DNA from: Bin5 sp965207495
GTDB lineage: Bacteria; Chloroflexota; Anaerolineae; Caldilineales; Caldilineaceae
Direction of reading: 5' to 3'
Length of the DNA: 64,000 nucleotides
NCBI GenBank assembly: GCA_965207495.1
Contig: OZ242287.1
Span: 124,001-188,000 of the forward strand
Both the position numbers and the translations under genes were made by a program. Under the pieces are notes generated by a model. The model was not told where the DNA came from. It saw only the letters and a list, made by a program, of their open reading frames with translations, and searched no databases. Below are positions 52,810 through 61,786 of the stretch, one piece after another. Each line of letters opens with the position of its first letter. Position 1 is the stretch's first letter.

Positions 52810-53799
52810 CTACCATAACCCTTCGCGGTCCTCATTGGTTCTTTTTACGATGTAGTTGGCCGCCACCACCAACGCAAAGGCGACGATGGAGTCGAAAAAC
52901 CCAATCGCCGCGCCATAGCTGAAGTCAAACTTTATCAGCCCGCGCCGGTACACATAGGTCGCAATGACGTCCGAAACATTGTAGGTGGCCGGTTGCTGCA
53001 GCAAGAACGCTCTCTCGAATCCCACCGAAACGATCGACGACACAGAGAGAATCAGCGTGACACTGATCACCGGCAGTAGTCCGGGCAGCGTGACGTACTG
53101 AATACGCTGCCAGCGCGACGCGCCGTCCACGATCGCGGCTTCATACAGTTCCGGCGGAATGCCGGTCAGCGCAGCCAGGTAGATGATTGAGCCCCAGCCG
53201 ATGCCTTGCCACAGGACAGACCCAACGTACAGCGGCCGAAACCACGCGGACGAGCCCAGGATGCGCCACTTTTCGCCGGTCAGGGCAACCGCTATCTGGT
53301 TGACAATGCCGTCGAAGCCAAAAAAATCATAGATCAGACCGACGATCACCACCACGGCGACGAAGTGCGGCAGGTAGCTGATCGACTGGGTCACTCGCTT
53401 GAACAGACCGTGTTGCTGTTTGACCTCGTTGAGCAACACCGCGAAAACGATCGGCAGCGGATAGGAGATCACCAGCGTCCAGAAGCCCAGCACGACTGTA
53501 TTTTTTACCACGCGGAAGAAGAAGGGGTCCTCAAAGAACTTGAAAAAGTTCTCCAACCCCACCCATTCGCTGCCCCTGATCCCGGATACGATGTTGTAGT
53601 CTTTGAAGGCGATCTGCAGGCCATACAAGGGATAGAAGCGAAAGAAGAAAAAGCCGACCAGCACGGGCAGGATCATCACATAGAGCTGCCAGTTAAGGCG
53701 GATTTCCTTCTCCAGCCGCACACGCCAGTCCTGTAGGCGTGTGCGGAGCTCGGGTCGTCCCGGAACCAGAGCAGCGCCTACTGTCACATCCTCTCCCAT
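52810..53799 (-). CDS. Sugar ABC transporter permease (YteP/LplB type)
   Basis: A 329-residue permease, first gene of the operon. After a basic leader, helices begin with LYVMILPVLVGFFFF; the segment FRFYPLYGLQIAFKDYN is typical of LplB/YteP proteins. The EAA loop is YEAAIVDGASRWQRIQYVTLPG. The ATG has AAGGTG upstream. The operon's promoter must lie in the repeat-rich gap that follows at 53800-54656, where none could be pinned down. Confidence 0.92.
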   Translation of the reverse strand: MGEDVTVGAALVPGRPELRTRLQDWRVRLEKEIRLNWQLYVMILPVLVGFFFFRFYPLYGLQIAFKDYNIVSGIRGSEWVGLENFFKFFEDPFFFRVVKNTVVLGFWTLVISYPLPIVFAVLLNEVKQQHGLFKRVTQSISYLPHFVAVVVIVGLIYDFFGFDGIVNQIAVALTGEKWRILGSSAWFRPLYVGSVLWQGIGWGSIIYLAALTGIPPELYEAAIVDGASRWQRIQYVTLPGLLPVISVTLILSVSSIVSVGFERAFLLQQPATYNVSDVIATYVYRRGLIKFDFSYGAAIGFFDSIVAFALVVAANYIVKRTNEDREGLW

Positions 53800-54199
53800 G
53801 GTTACACCTTGAAACTGCTCGTGAGATTACGACTCTTGACATACGCCTGCAGGGGCTGTTTGGGGGGGGCTGGCCGCAAGCAGGGATTGACATCTGACTG
53901 GTCGCCGCGCTTACGCTCCTTTGAGTATGGACTGTGAGGAGGAATTGTTGCTGCAGAATCGGAGACAAGACGTCAGACACCACATACAGGTTGGCAGTCT
54001 ACTTGATATCCCATCCACAGTCAAGCAAATAAAATTTAGTAGGATAACCCAGATTTGGGGTGGAAACAGTCGGGCGGGGTGATTGTGCCGGCTTCGGTTG
54101 GAATTGTTTACCGGCTCTTGGAGAGACGCAAGGCAGGCGCCTGGCCTGGCCTTACGGGGCCTTTGGGCGAATGGCGACGACGATGGGTGAGGCGCGCGC

Positions 54200-54220
54200 G
54201 GGCAGGCACAAGGCCTGCCC
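54200..54220. repeat. REP-like palindrome
   Basis: GGGCAGGC and GCCTGCCC pair around the loop ACAAG. Palindromes of this form are commonly scattered through bacterial genomes; only one clear copy is in this window. Confidence 0.55.
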
Positions 54221-54242
54221 CTACAGGACCGTTTGGGGGAAT

Positions 54243-54499
54243 ACTGTTGGCTGGACACCTTACTCTCGCCACCTTGCTGGGGAAGATTGAGCACGGTGGT
54301 CTAGTAAGGGCGGGGCGTTGCGGGGGCGCAGCCCCTGCACAAGAGAGGGCCGAAGGCCCGAACGCCCAAATGCAGTGGTCGGTGGTTAGTGGTCAGTGGT
54401 CAGTGACTGGGCGATTTTTCGGGGATGGAAGTGAGGACTGGAGACGGTCTGGTCGATACCAGGGGTACAAGAGAGTTCGCCCCTATTTTGGGAAGCACC
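54243..54499 (+). repeat. Dispersed repeat of about 260 bp, copy B
   Basis: It matches copy A (21745-22009) along nearly its whole length and carries the 55-base structured element at 54313-54367. It includes runs of the AGTGG type (GCAGTGGTCGGTGGTTAGTGG). Confidence 0.8.
54313..54367 (+). repeat. 55-base structured element, copy B
   Basis: The closing stem GGGCGTT (54313-54319) pairs with AACGCCC (54361-54367), with the same two inner hairpins as the other copies. Confidence 0.65.
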
Positions 54500-54656
54500 C
54501 AAATTTAGCAGTGTATCTCTATTATTGGGCAACTACGATCTGCCTTTCAACCGACGCAAAAAGATCCATTGAACAGGAATCGATCCATCGCCTGCAATCC
54601 TGTCCATCCACATATCTGGCCGCGCTGTGTGTATGCAAAGACAGACTCAGATGCTG

Positions 54657-55715
54657 TCAGGCAACCGGCTTCAATTCCCCTTCATAAAGAAGAGCGTCTC
54701 GTTTCGTGGCTCGGAACCGGGGCGTTTCGCCGCTCAATATGGCGATGGCATCCTTGCAGGCATCGGTGAGACAGCGGCGGTGGCAGAAATCAGTGCCGCC
54801 GGCGATATGGGGTGTCGCCAGCACGTTTGGATGGCGTCGAAACCAGGCGTCCTTGGGCGGGGGTTCTGGGGCGAACACGTCGACAGACGCTGCTATCTCG
54901 CCAGCCTCAATCCGTTCCCACAACGCCTCTTGCTCAACAACCGCCATCCGCGTCACCAGGACAAATAAGGCCCCCTTTGGCAAGGAATATATAACCTCGC
55001 GGTTGATCACTTCCAACGTTGTCGGCAGCGGCGGCAGACCGACGACAAATATCTCCGATGACTCGGCCAATTCGGCCAGAGAGTTTGCCCGCTTGACGCC
55101 GTATTGGGAAAACACTTCGTCAGGAACAAACGGGTCATAGACCCCAACATCACATCTGAAGGGCGCAATCAGTTCGGCGTAGCGCCGATTGATGCTGCCC
55201 AATCCCGCCAGGCCCACCCGCCGGCCGGTCAGATCGCCGTAAACAAAGCCCGGCTTTTGCCAGGAGTCGAAGGGATGTGTCTGCCAGCCCCCTTCGCGCA
55301 ACAGATACATCGATTCCGGGATGTCGCGGACCAGGTTCAGCGTCATCGCCAGTGCGAACTCTGCGACCGACGGCGTCATGCTGCGTGAAGTGTCGATAAG
55401 CGTAATGCCGCACGCATCCAGCAGGTCAAAATCGACCCAGCCGGCAAAGCGGTTGTCAAAGGTTCCGGCGAACACCTTGAGGTTTTTCGCCTGGCGCCAG
55501 TGCTCGAGTTGCATCGCCGGGCGATGCCAACAGCCAATCACCGCGCCATCCGCTTCCTTGAGGAGGGCAAGAAACTCCTCAAAAGCGGCCGCTTCCTCAC
55601 CGCTTCGTATCGCAACGATGTCAACTTGACCATGTTGCCGCAGCAGGTCGCAACCTTCACTGTGAAAATTGCTGCCGATATGGTGTTTTTCATGAAGTAA
55701 CACAACGTAACGCAT
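54657..55715 (-). CDS. D-isomer-specific 2-hydroxyacid dehydrogenase
   Basis: A 352-residue NAD-dependent dehydrogenase. The Rossmann loop is GRRVGLAGLGSINRRYAEL, where the last Gly of GxGxxG is Asn. The catalytic Arg is probably that of VTRMAVVEQEALW, followed by Glu in DVFAPEPPP and His in TPHIAGGTD. The enzyme interconverts 2-hydroxy and 2-keto acids, consistent with glycerate or sugar-acid metabolism. It stands alone between repeats. Confidence 0.87.
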   Translation of the reverse strand: MRYVVLLHEKHHIGSNFHSEGCDLLRQHGQVDIVAIRSGEEAAAFEEFLALLKEADGAVIGCWHRPAMQLEHWRQAKNLKVFAGTFDNRFAGWVDFDLLDACGITLIDTSRSMTPSVAEFALAMTLNLVRDIPESMYLLREGGWQTHPFDSWQKPGFVYGDLTGRRVGLAGLGSINRRYAELIAPFRCDVGVYDPFVPDEVFSQYGVKRANSLAELAESSEIFVVGLPPLPTTLEVINREVIYSLPKGALFVLVTRMAVVEQEALWERIEAGEIAASVDVFAPEPPPKDAWFRRHPNVLATPHIAGGTDFCHRRCLTDACKDAIAILSGETPRFRATKRDALLYEGELKPVA

Positions 55716-56069
55716 CGAGGATTCCCCCTTACAGAAACGCGGAAAGTGTAGACAAAAACAGCCTCCGACGGAGTGAAAGCGTCGAGGCAGTTATGTTCCA
55801 TATGATGCAAGTTTGCAGCAGGCGCAGTGTACAGCTACGTGCCGCCCATGTCAATCAGATCTGGGCTTCCGGGATGCCTCCCAGAGGACTGTCCCATCGC
55901 TGTCTGCCCTTTCAACCGGCGCAAAAAGCCCCGTCAGCAGTCGACCCAGAGCCACCAGTGGTAGCCTGGCGATCCTCGTAGAACCGCTGAAACCAGTCCC
56001 GTGCCGAGACAGGCGCTTCCCGTCAGTTTTCAGGCTTGCAGTCAGAGCCAAAAGCCCACCGCTCAATAG
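55716..56069. other. 354-bp intergenic region
   Basis: No gene was found. TGCAAGTTTGCA near 55806 is a short palindrome of the kind bound by LacI-type regulators, about 100 bases upstream of the dehydrogenase start. A 25-base near-repeat of 54539-54563 lies at 55903-55928. Confidence 0.4.
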
Positions 56070-57008
56070 TCAGTCCCCTTGCTCCCTACTCTTGCGAGGT
56101 TGCCACGGCCCCGCCGCAGGCCAGTGCAACGCAAACGCGTCGCCCACCAGGATGCTGGTGTACACAGGCCCTAGAAAGGACTGCAGCCGTCTGCCGATAT
56201 CTTCGAAATCACTGGGTGGAACGTTTAACAGCCCACCCTGGCGGCCATAAGCTTGCCACATGTCGCGCCGGTCCGCGTTCGAGTAAAACGCCGACGCCAA
56301 GACATCCGGCGTTTCGTCGGAAAAGCGAGTACCTCGGCGCTCAAAGCAGCGGATGACCGCCCGTTGCAGCTCGACTCCATCAAAGACGAAGGATTCGGAC
56401 AAAGCCCAGATATCATGAAAATCCTTCATCCGGCTGTTTACAATTCCTAACTGCAACATGGTCTCAAACTTCTCGGCGATGGCGGTCACTTGCGGATAGA
56501 CATGAAGAATCGGAGCGGGAACACCGTCAATGAGAGTAGGCAACCGGGCCTCTGCCGGACCAGGGGTCACTACATCACCGAAGCCAAAATCCGCCTGCAC
56601 GGAAATACGGGCCGCGCCAAGAAAGGCGTTCAATCTGGCCCGCTGGCCACCGTACCTCTGATTGTCCCGGATTGACGAAACTTGGAGCGTCTCGATCTTG
56701 AAGTCCAGCCCGTCTTCAGGACATGGCACGTTGCAGATCGTTAAAACCGCCTTTCGAACAGCCCCTTGATCGTTCTCTCCTAACGCCAGCAGGTCAATGT
56801 CGCGTGTCGCGCGGTAGGGTTCCTCCATCCAGAGGGCCAGAAGTGCTGCCCCTTTCAGGATGCACCGGTCCCGCTCCACGGACTTGCCCAAACGGTAGAG
56901 AAATCGCTCGCAGGCATAGCGGACGAGGAACAGTTCATACTCACTGCCAACACTCCTTGCTTTGTTAAGCAGACGCGCCCTGATTGAGGCGGCAACATTG
57001 GCTGTCAT
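56070..57008 (-). CDS. abiEii: AbiEii/AbiGii-family nucleotidyltransferase toxin
   Basis: A 312-residue toxin of the type IV AbiE system, an abortive-infection phage defence. The nucleotidyltransferase core is LKGAALLALWMEEPYRATRDIDLLA, with the Gly-Ala motif and the Asp-x-Asp metal site, and RMKDFHDIWAL supplies the later Lys and Asp of the family. Known members add nucleotides (often to tRNA) and stop growth. It overlaps the antitoxin gene by 4 bases. Confidence 0.88.
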   Translation of the reverse strand: MTANVAASIRARLLNKARSVGSEYELFLVRYACERFLYRLGKSVERDRCILKGAALLALWMEEPYRATRDIDLLALGENDQGAVRKAVLTICNVPCPEDGLDFKIETLQVSSIRDNQRYGGQRARLNAFLGAARISVQADFGFGDVVTPGPAEARLPTLIDGVPAPILHVYPQVTAIAEKFETMLQLGIVNSRMKDFHDIWALSESFVFDGVELQRAVIRCFERRGTRFSDETPDVLASAFYSNADRRDMWQAYGRQGGLLNVPPSDFEDIGRRLQSFLGPVYTSILVGDAFALHWPAAGPWQPRKSREQGD

Positions 57009-57607
57009 AGCACACCCGCCTCCAGTATGGTTTTGAGACGACGCGAGGGCAGCACTTCAAGCGTGCGAGCCAGCGCGGCAGTGGTCACCTTCCTGTCTTG
57101 TAGTGCCCCCCGCAGCGCCTCCAGTGCAGCCTCTCTGCCGACAAGACGCTCAAACCGGAAACAGTCAACCACGGTACGGTCAGGTGAAGTAATACGGGCT
57201 GGCACTCCTTCAAACTTCATCTCCTGAATACCATAGGTCCAGGCTGCGCCGCTGAACCGGAGCAGACGCACTCCCACATTGGTCAGCACAGGAGGCTTTG
57301 CTTTGTGCGGGATGGCGATCCAGACCTGGTGCGGAAGTTGCGTACCGATCCCATGCACCTGAAGCGCCGAAAGGAGGCAAACGATAGCGTTGGGAACGCG
57401 GGCGCAGACGGAGGCGATCGAATAGCGTTCTGTGGGCTCAGCGTCGGCAAGCCGGTAGAGACCCCAACCGACGCGCTCGACGGCCTCGTCCGCCTCAAGC
57501 TGTCGCAGCCTGTGGTAGGGGATTCCCAGCGGCTCCAGTTGACTTGGGCGAAAAAAGACGCCGATACCGGCTTGGTGAAGGATCTCCTCATTGAGTTCGG
57601 CTGTCAT
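57005..57607 (-). CDS. abiEi: AbiEi-family antitoxin/transcriptional regulator
   Basis: A 200-residue antitoxin of the AbiEi family. Residues 1-60 form the winged-helix DNA-binding part (FRPSQLEPLGIPYHRLRQLE), and the rest is the antitoxin domain with SVCARVPNAIVCLLSALQVHG and TSPDRTVVDCFRFERLVG. It should bind the inverted repeat beside its own promoter and oppose AbiEii. Its order ahead of the toxin and the ATGA overlap match known AbiE operons. Confidence 0.88.
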   Translation of the reverse strand: MTAELNEEILHQAGIGVFFRPSQLEPLGIPYHRLRQLEADEAVERVGWGLYRLADAEPTERYSIASVCARVPNAIVCLLSALQVHGIGTQLPHQVWIAIPHKAKPPVLTNVGVRLLRFSGAAWTYGIQEMKFEGVPARITSPDRTVVDCFRFERLVGREAALEALRGALQDRKVTTAALARTLEVLPSRRLKTILEAGVL

Positions 57608-57648
57608 TGCTTGTCAGTCCTGCCTTCTTCGTGATGACGAATACTTGC

Positions 57649-57677
57649 ATTCTACGCAACCGTCGGACAGCTGTCAA
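57649..57677 (-). promoter_or_regulatory. Sigma-70 promoter of the abiE operon
   Basis: Read on the minus strand, TTGACA (57672-57677) and TAGAAT (57649-57654) are exactly 17 bases apart, 42 bases before the abiEi ATG. This is the best promoter match in the window. Confidence 0.85.
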
Positions 57678-57682
57678 TTTTA

Positions 57683-57709
57683 GTCGGCATATCTTAGTTC
57701 TATGCCGAC
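57683..57709. promoter_or_regulatory. Inverted-repeat operator at the abiE promoter
   Basis: GTCGGCATA (57683-57691) and TATGCCGAC (57701-57709) form a perfect 9-bp inverted repeat around 9 bases, ending 5 bases upstream of the -35 box. Binding by AbiEi is likely, as AbiEi proteins autoregulate at inverted repeats. Confidence 0.7.
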
Positions 57710-57958
57710 CTTTTTAAGTTGAAGGAGGGAACTTACTCTTCAGACACTGCCATTCTCGCTGCACAGGACCGAACGACATAGCGGTACGGAAGGTATTCCG
57801 CCGCCTTACAGCGCTCGCCCAACCCCGTCTGGATACACCATTTCGTGGTCCAGCCACATCCTTTCCTGGCGACGACCGGTCACAAAAATCCTGATTCAGG
57901 CAACGGAGACCTTCCCCCAGAGAGTGTCCGGGGCCACCCTCGGGTCAATTTATTCTGT

Positions 57959-57987
57959 TTGACACTGCCCAACGGCCCGGCTAAACT
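57959..57987 (+). promoter_or_regulatory. Predicted sigma-70 promoter of the 58299 sugar operon
   Basis: TTGACA (57959-57964) and TAAACT (57982-57987) are 17 bases apart. The transcript would carry a leader of about 300 bases. Confidence 0.55.
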
Positions 57988-58298
57988 GTCGCGCGACATA
58001 GTCATCCTTCAGCGTGATTTTTCGACCCTCTTGCATCAGTGGCGGCTGGCCGGCTGAGCCCGCGCCTCCTTCCGACAAGTAGTCCCCCAACGCGTGAGAA
58101 CGTTTTCTGTCCACGGTTCACAATCTGTTTCGTCGCAAGAAGCCACGAATTGCGCGCCGGGTGTATACGGCAAGACCTTGCGTTCAGACTTTTCGTCCTC
58201 AGTGTTCTTTGTCATGCCAGACAGCGAAGCACGCAGTGCCGGTATCGAACAGTTCCCAATCTTCATTGAGCACACTACAAGAGAATGGAGGGCATCAA

Positions 58299-59648
58299 AT
58301 GTACACAGGCTTGAAGAGATTAGTGCCGCTGCTGCTTATTCTGGGTCTGCTTGTGGCAGCCTGCGCGCCTGTAGGTGGACAGCAGTCCGGAGAAGGCGGC
58401 GCACCGGAAAAGGTGCAGATCACGTTCTGGCAAGGCACTTCCGTAACTGCCGACTGCATAATCGACGTTGCCGTCAACAGCTTTAACGAGGAGAGCGACA
58501 CCATCGAGGTGATCGCCGAAAAGAAGGCCAATATGATGGACGCCGTGCGTCCTGCCCTCGCGGCCGGCGCCGGGCCGGACATCGTGCCAACCCACGGCCC
58601 CTCCTTTGTCGCGGAATTTGCGCTCGCCGACCAGCTCATGCCGCTGGATGATCTGGCCGACCAGTTCGGTTGGGAAGAGCTGTTCGTACCCTGGGCCTTG
58701 AACCTGGGCCGCGTACAGGGCACCCTTTACAGCCTCCCACAAGAATTGGAGACGATGGTCCTCTTCTACAATAAGACCGTCTTCGAAGAGCATGGCTGGG
58801 AGCCGCCCACCACAATGGACGAGCTGGAAGTCCTCTCCGCCCAGATCCAGGAGGCCGGTATCATTCCCTTTGCCGGGGGTGCCGCCGATGCCATCGACAA
58901 CAATGAGTTTTTCTTCACCGAGTTTGTCAATAAAATCGCCGGTCCCGAAAAGGTCTACCAGGCGCTCAAGGGTGAACTTTCCTGGACAGACCCCGATTTC
59001 GTCACCGCCATCGAGACCCTGAACCGAATGTTCCAGGCCGGCCACTGGATGGGCAGCCCCGCAAACTTCCTGGTCACCGACTTTTCCATCGCCCGCGCAG
59101 CTTTTGCCACAGGAGAAGCTGCCATGACCATGGAGGGAACCTGGATCTATGACAGCCTGGTGGGCGAAATGTTCACCGAGGATAGCGAACACGGCAACGA
59201 TTGGGACTGGGTGCCCATGCCCTCGCTGAACGGCGAAGCCATGTTCAACATCGGCACTGGCAGCACCCAATCGATCAATCGCAGTTCAGAACACCCCGAA
59301 GCCGCGGCCGAGTTTCTGACCCACTACAACTCGCCCGAAATTCAGTCGCGCCTGCTGGTCGAGTGCCAGTATGCAACCGCGCCGATTCGCCTTGATCCGT
59401 CCCAACTGGCAGGCGTTGAACCGCGTATGGCCCGTCTTTTGTCTGATTTCGCCACGGCGTCGGCAGAGGGTAACTACGGCTATACCACCTGGTCATTCTT
59501 CCCACCCAAGACGAATCAGGTGATCTACGAAGAGATCGAGAAAGTCTGGGTTGGCGATATGACGCCCGAGGAGTACATGGCCGCGGTTGACGCCGCCTTC
59601 CAGGAAGAGCTGGCGGCCGGTGAGACCCTGGTCATACCCGATCGATAG
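58299..59648 (+). CDS. Extracellular solute-binding protein, sugar ABC transporter
   Basis: A 449-residue sugar-binding lipoprotein: signal peptide with lipobox LLVAAC (Cys22), then VQITFWQGTSV at the start of the mature fold and a family 1 body with GYTTWSFFPPKTNQVIYEEIEKVW near the end. The frame extends to 58161, but the ATG at 58299 with GGAGGG upstream gives the proper signal peptide. It is not a close relative of the 1292 protein. A hairpin follows before the permease genes. Confidence 0.92.
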   Translation: MYTGLKRLVPLLLILGLLVAACAPVGGQQSGEGGAPEKVQITFWQGTSVTADCIIDVAVNSFNEESDTIEVIAEKKANMMDAVRPALAAGAGPDIVPTHGPSFVAEFALADQLMPLDDLADQFGWEELFVPWALNLGRVQGTLYSLPQELETMVLFYNKTVFEEHGWEPPTTMDELEVLSAQIQEAGIIPFAGGAADAIDNNEFFFTEFVNKIAGPEKVYQALKGELSWTDPDFVTAIETLNRMFQAGHWMGSPANFLVTDFSIARAAFATGEAAMTMEGTWIYDSLVGEMFTEDSEHGNDWDWVPMPSLNGEAMFNIGTGSTQSINRSSEHPEAAAEFLTHYNSPEIQSRLLVECQYATAPIRLDPSQLAGVEPRMARLLSDFATASAEGNYGYTTWSFFPPKTNQVIYEEIEKVWVGDMTPEEYMAAVDAAFQEELAAGETLVIPDR

Positions 59649-59721
59649 AGGTCGCCTACCGCGCATATAGCGAACGGCGGCGTATCTGACACCGCCCCAT
59701 ATTCACGTGCATTGGGACAGT

Positions 59722-59756
59722 TGCGGTCCTCGTCTTGGCGGGCGAGGACCGCATTT
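59722..59756 (+). terminator. Intra-operon hairpin after the binding-protein gene
   Basis: TGCGGTCCTCG (59722-59732) pairs perfectly with CGAGGACCGCA (59743-59753), 11 bp with a 10-base loop, followed by TTT. The short T run suggests partial termination or protection of the binding-protein message. Confidence 0.6.
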
Positions 59757-59885
59757 GCCAACATCGGGAAACCGTCCGAACGGATTTGAGCGCTGCGCAC
59801 CCGGGCGCTCAAGTGACGGAGCGGTAGCGCATCTGACAACGTTTGCTCTGAACTGCGCTTGCTTGAGGTCTACTATCATTTTGCC

Positions 59886-60854
59886 GTGAAAAACCCAGAT
59901 GAACTGCAAACTGCATCTTCAACGGCCAGTGACGGTACCACGGTAACAGTTTCGTCGCACAAGCAATCCTGGCTGCACAGCAGGCGCTTCCGCCGCCAGA
60001 TCATGCCGTGGCTCTTTATCGCGCCGATCACCCTGCTGCACCTCGTCGTTGTCGTCGGGCCGTCCGTTGCCGGTATGTACTATTCGCTGACCGAGTGGTC
60101 CGGGATCGGCAAGGCCGACTTCATCGGGCTGGAAAACTTCCGCGAGCTCTTCTTCGACGATCGCAATTTCCTGCTGGCGCTTCGCCATAATTTGATGTGG
60201 CTGGCCTTCTTCCTCACCGTGCCATTTGTGATAGCGCTCGCCGTTGCCACCCTCCTGGCACAGGTAAGCCGCGGCGCAATGGCGATCCGCACCGCCTTTT
60301 TCATTCCCTACGTGCTCCCCAGCGTTGTGGTCGCCTCGATCTGGCGTATGCTGCTCGATCCAAGACTTGGCTTTGGCGCCGCGCTGGAAAACTGGGGAAT
60401 CAAAGGGCTGGCCTACCCCTACCTGGGCGACAAAAATACCGCCCTGCCCGCAATTGCCTTCGTCGACAATTGGCATTGGTGGGGATTCCTGATGATCCTC
60501 TTCCTCACCGCAATGCAGAGCATACCCTCGGACCTGTATGACGCGGCCAAGATCGATGGCGCCAACCGCTGGCAGGAGTTTCTCCACGTCACTTTGCCCG
60601 GGATCCGCCCCACCGTATTCTTCATGTTGATGATGACGGCTATCTGGTCCTTCCTGGTCTTTGACTATGTCTGGATCCTGACCCACGGCGGACCTGCCGG
60701 CAGTTCGGAAATGCTGGCGACCTATCTCTACAAACAGGCCTTCCAGCGCTTTGAGGCCGGCTACGGCGCCGCAATCGGCATAACCATGAGCGCGATTGCC
60801 GGTGTCATGGCCACGATATTCGTGCTTCTTCGCCGCAGGGGATGGGATGTTTAG
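59886..60854 (+). CDS. Sugar ABC transporter permease (MalF/UgpA type)
   Basis: About 322 residues with six transmembrane helices, first MPWLFIAPITLLHLVVVV. The EAA loop is YDAAKIDGANRWQEFLHVTLPG. The start is uncertain: GTG at 59886 gives a polar leader of normal length, while TTG at 59859 is also in frame; neither has a well-placed ribosome binding site. It pairs with the permease at 60912. Confidence 0.88.
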   Translation: MKNPDELQTASSTASDGTTVTVSSHKQSWLHSRRFRRQIMPWLFIAPITLLHLVVVVGPSVAGMYYSLTEWSGIGKADFIGLENFRELFFDDRNFLLALRHNLMWLAFFLTVPFVIALAVATLLAQVSRGAMAIRTAFFIPYVLPSVVVASIWRMLLDPRLGFGAALENWGIKGLAYPYLGDKNTALPAIAFVDNWHWWGFLMILFLTAMQSIPSDLYDAAKIDGANRWQEFLHVTLPGIRPTVFFMLMMTAIWSFLVFDYVWILTHGGPAGSSEMLATYLYKQAFQRFEAGYGAAIGITMSAIAGVMATIFVLLRRRGWDV

Positions 60855-60911
60855 ACGGTTGTCTACGCTCTCAACAGTGCATGGCACAGCGTAACCGGGA
60901 GGTTGCCTTAG

Positions 60912-61745
60912 ATGTTTAAGAAAAAAGGCAAGTCACACCTGATACCCAACTATATCATCCTGCTTCTGCTGGTCTGCCTTGCGCTGGGTCCGATCCTGGT
61001 TCTGTTTTTCAACTCGCTGAAATCCTTCACAGATTTGGGTACCAATCCTATTGGACTTCCTCGGGTCGTTCTGATCGAGAACTACGTCAATGCCTGGGTT
61101 CAGGGTGAGTTCGCCACCACCTTGACCAACAGCCTGATCTACGTTGTCTTCACCGTGGCCGGCGTTCTCGTGCTGGGCGGCATGGCCGCCTACAGCCTGG
61201 CCCGGCTCGATCCCCCGGGCGACAACTTCTATCTGGTCTATATGTTGACTCTCTCCACCATTCCGTTCTGGCTCTATGTCATCCCGCTGTTCATCATGTG
61301 GCGCAATCTGGGGCTGCTGGACACACGCGCCGGGCTTGTCATTATGTACATTGCCTTCAATTCGCCGTTCGCCATTTTCCTGCTGCGCTCCTTTTTGATG
61401 AGTCTGTCGCGCGACTTTGAGGACGCGGCGCGCGTGGACGGCGCCAATGAATGGCAGGTGATGACGCGGGTGGTGATCCCGATCATGTGGCCGGCCTTTC
61501 TGACCGTAGGGCTGGTGGTCGGGTTGGGTGTGTGGAGCGAGTTCCAGGCCGCGCTCATCTTCCTGCAGCGGGATGAGCTGATGCCGGTGACGACAAGCTA
61601 CTACAACTTCACACAGCGTTTCGGCCGCGACTGGTCGCTCACCAGCGCCGGCGCCGTGATGATGATCGCGCCGGTATTGGTGCTGTTCCTGGCGTTGCAG
61701 CGTCAGTTTGTGACGGGCCTGACACAGGGCGGCATCAAGCTGTAG
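60912..61745 (+). CDS. Sugar ABC transporter permease (MalG/UgpE type)
   Basis: A 277-residue permease, first helix IPNYIILLLLVCLALGPILV. The EAA loop is FEDAARVDGANEWQVMTRVVIP. GGGAGG lies 9 bases before the ATG. It completes the importer; the ATPase is not encoded here. The enzyme served is probably the GH67-like hydrolase at 62080. Confidence 0.92.
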   Translation: MFKKKGKSHLIPNYIILLLLVCLALGPILVLFFNSLKSFTDLGTNPIGLPRVVLIENYVNAWVQGEFATTLTNSLIYVVFTVAGVLVLGGMAAYSLARLDPPGDNFYLVYMLTLSTIPFWLYVIPLFIMWRNLGLLDTRAGLVIMYIAFNSPFAIFLLRSFLMSLSRDFEDAARVDGANEWQVMTRVVIPIMWPAFLTVGLVVGLGVWSEFQAALIFLQRDELMPVTTSYYNFTQRFGRDWSLTSAGAVMMIAPVLVLFLALQRQFVTGLTQGGIKL

Positions 61746-61786
61746 GCCGCAGTCAGGTTGCTGATCGAAGTGCTGGGAGCATGAGA

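Larger units (their letters stand above)
53800..54656. other. 857-bp intergenic region with repeats
   Basis: No gene was found in this gap. It holds a GGGCAGGC hairpin (54200-54220), dispersed-repeat copy B (54243-54499) and, at 54539-54563, one of two similar 25-base direct repeats around the next gene. The promoter of the minus-strand transporter operon should lie in the first 250 bases. Confidence 0.6.
57608..58298. other. Divergent promoter region between abiE and a sugar operon
   Basis: No gene was found. The gap holds the abiE promoter and operator (57649-57709) and a likely promoter of the plus-strand transporter operon (57959-57987). Weak open frames near 57845-58270 have no family likeness. 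Confidence 0.6.
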
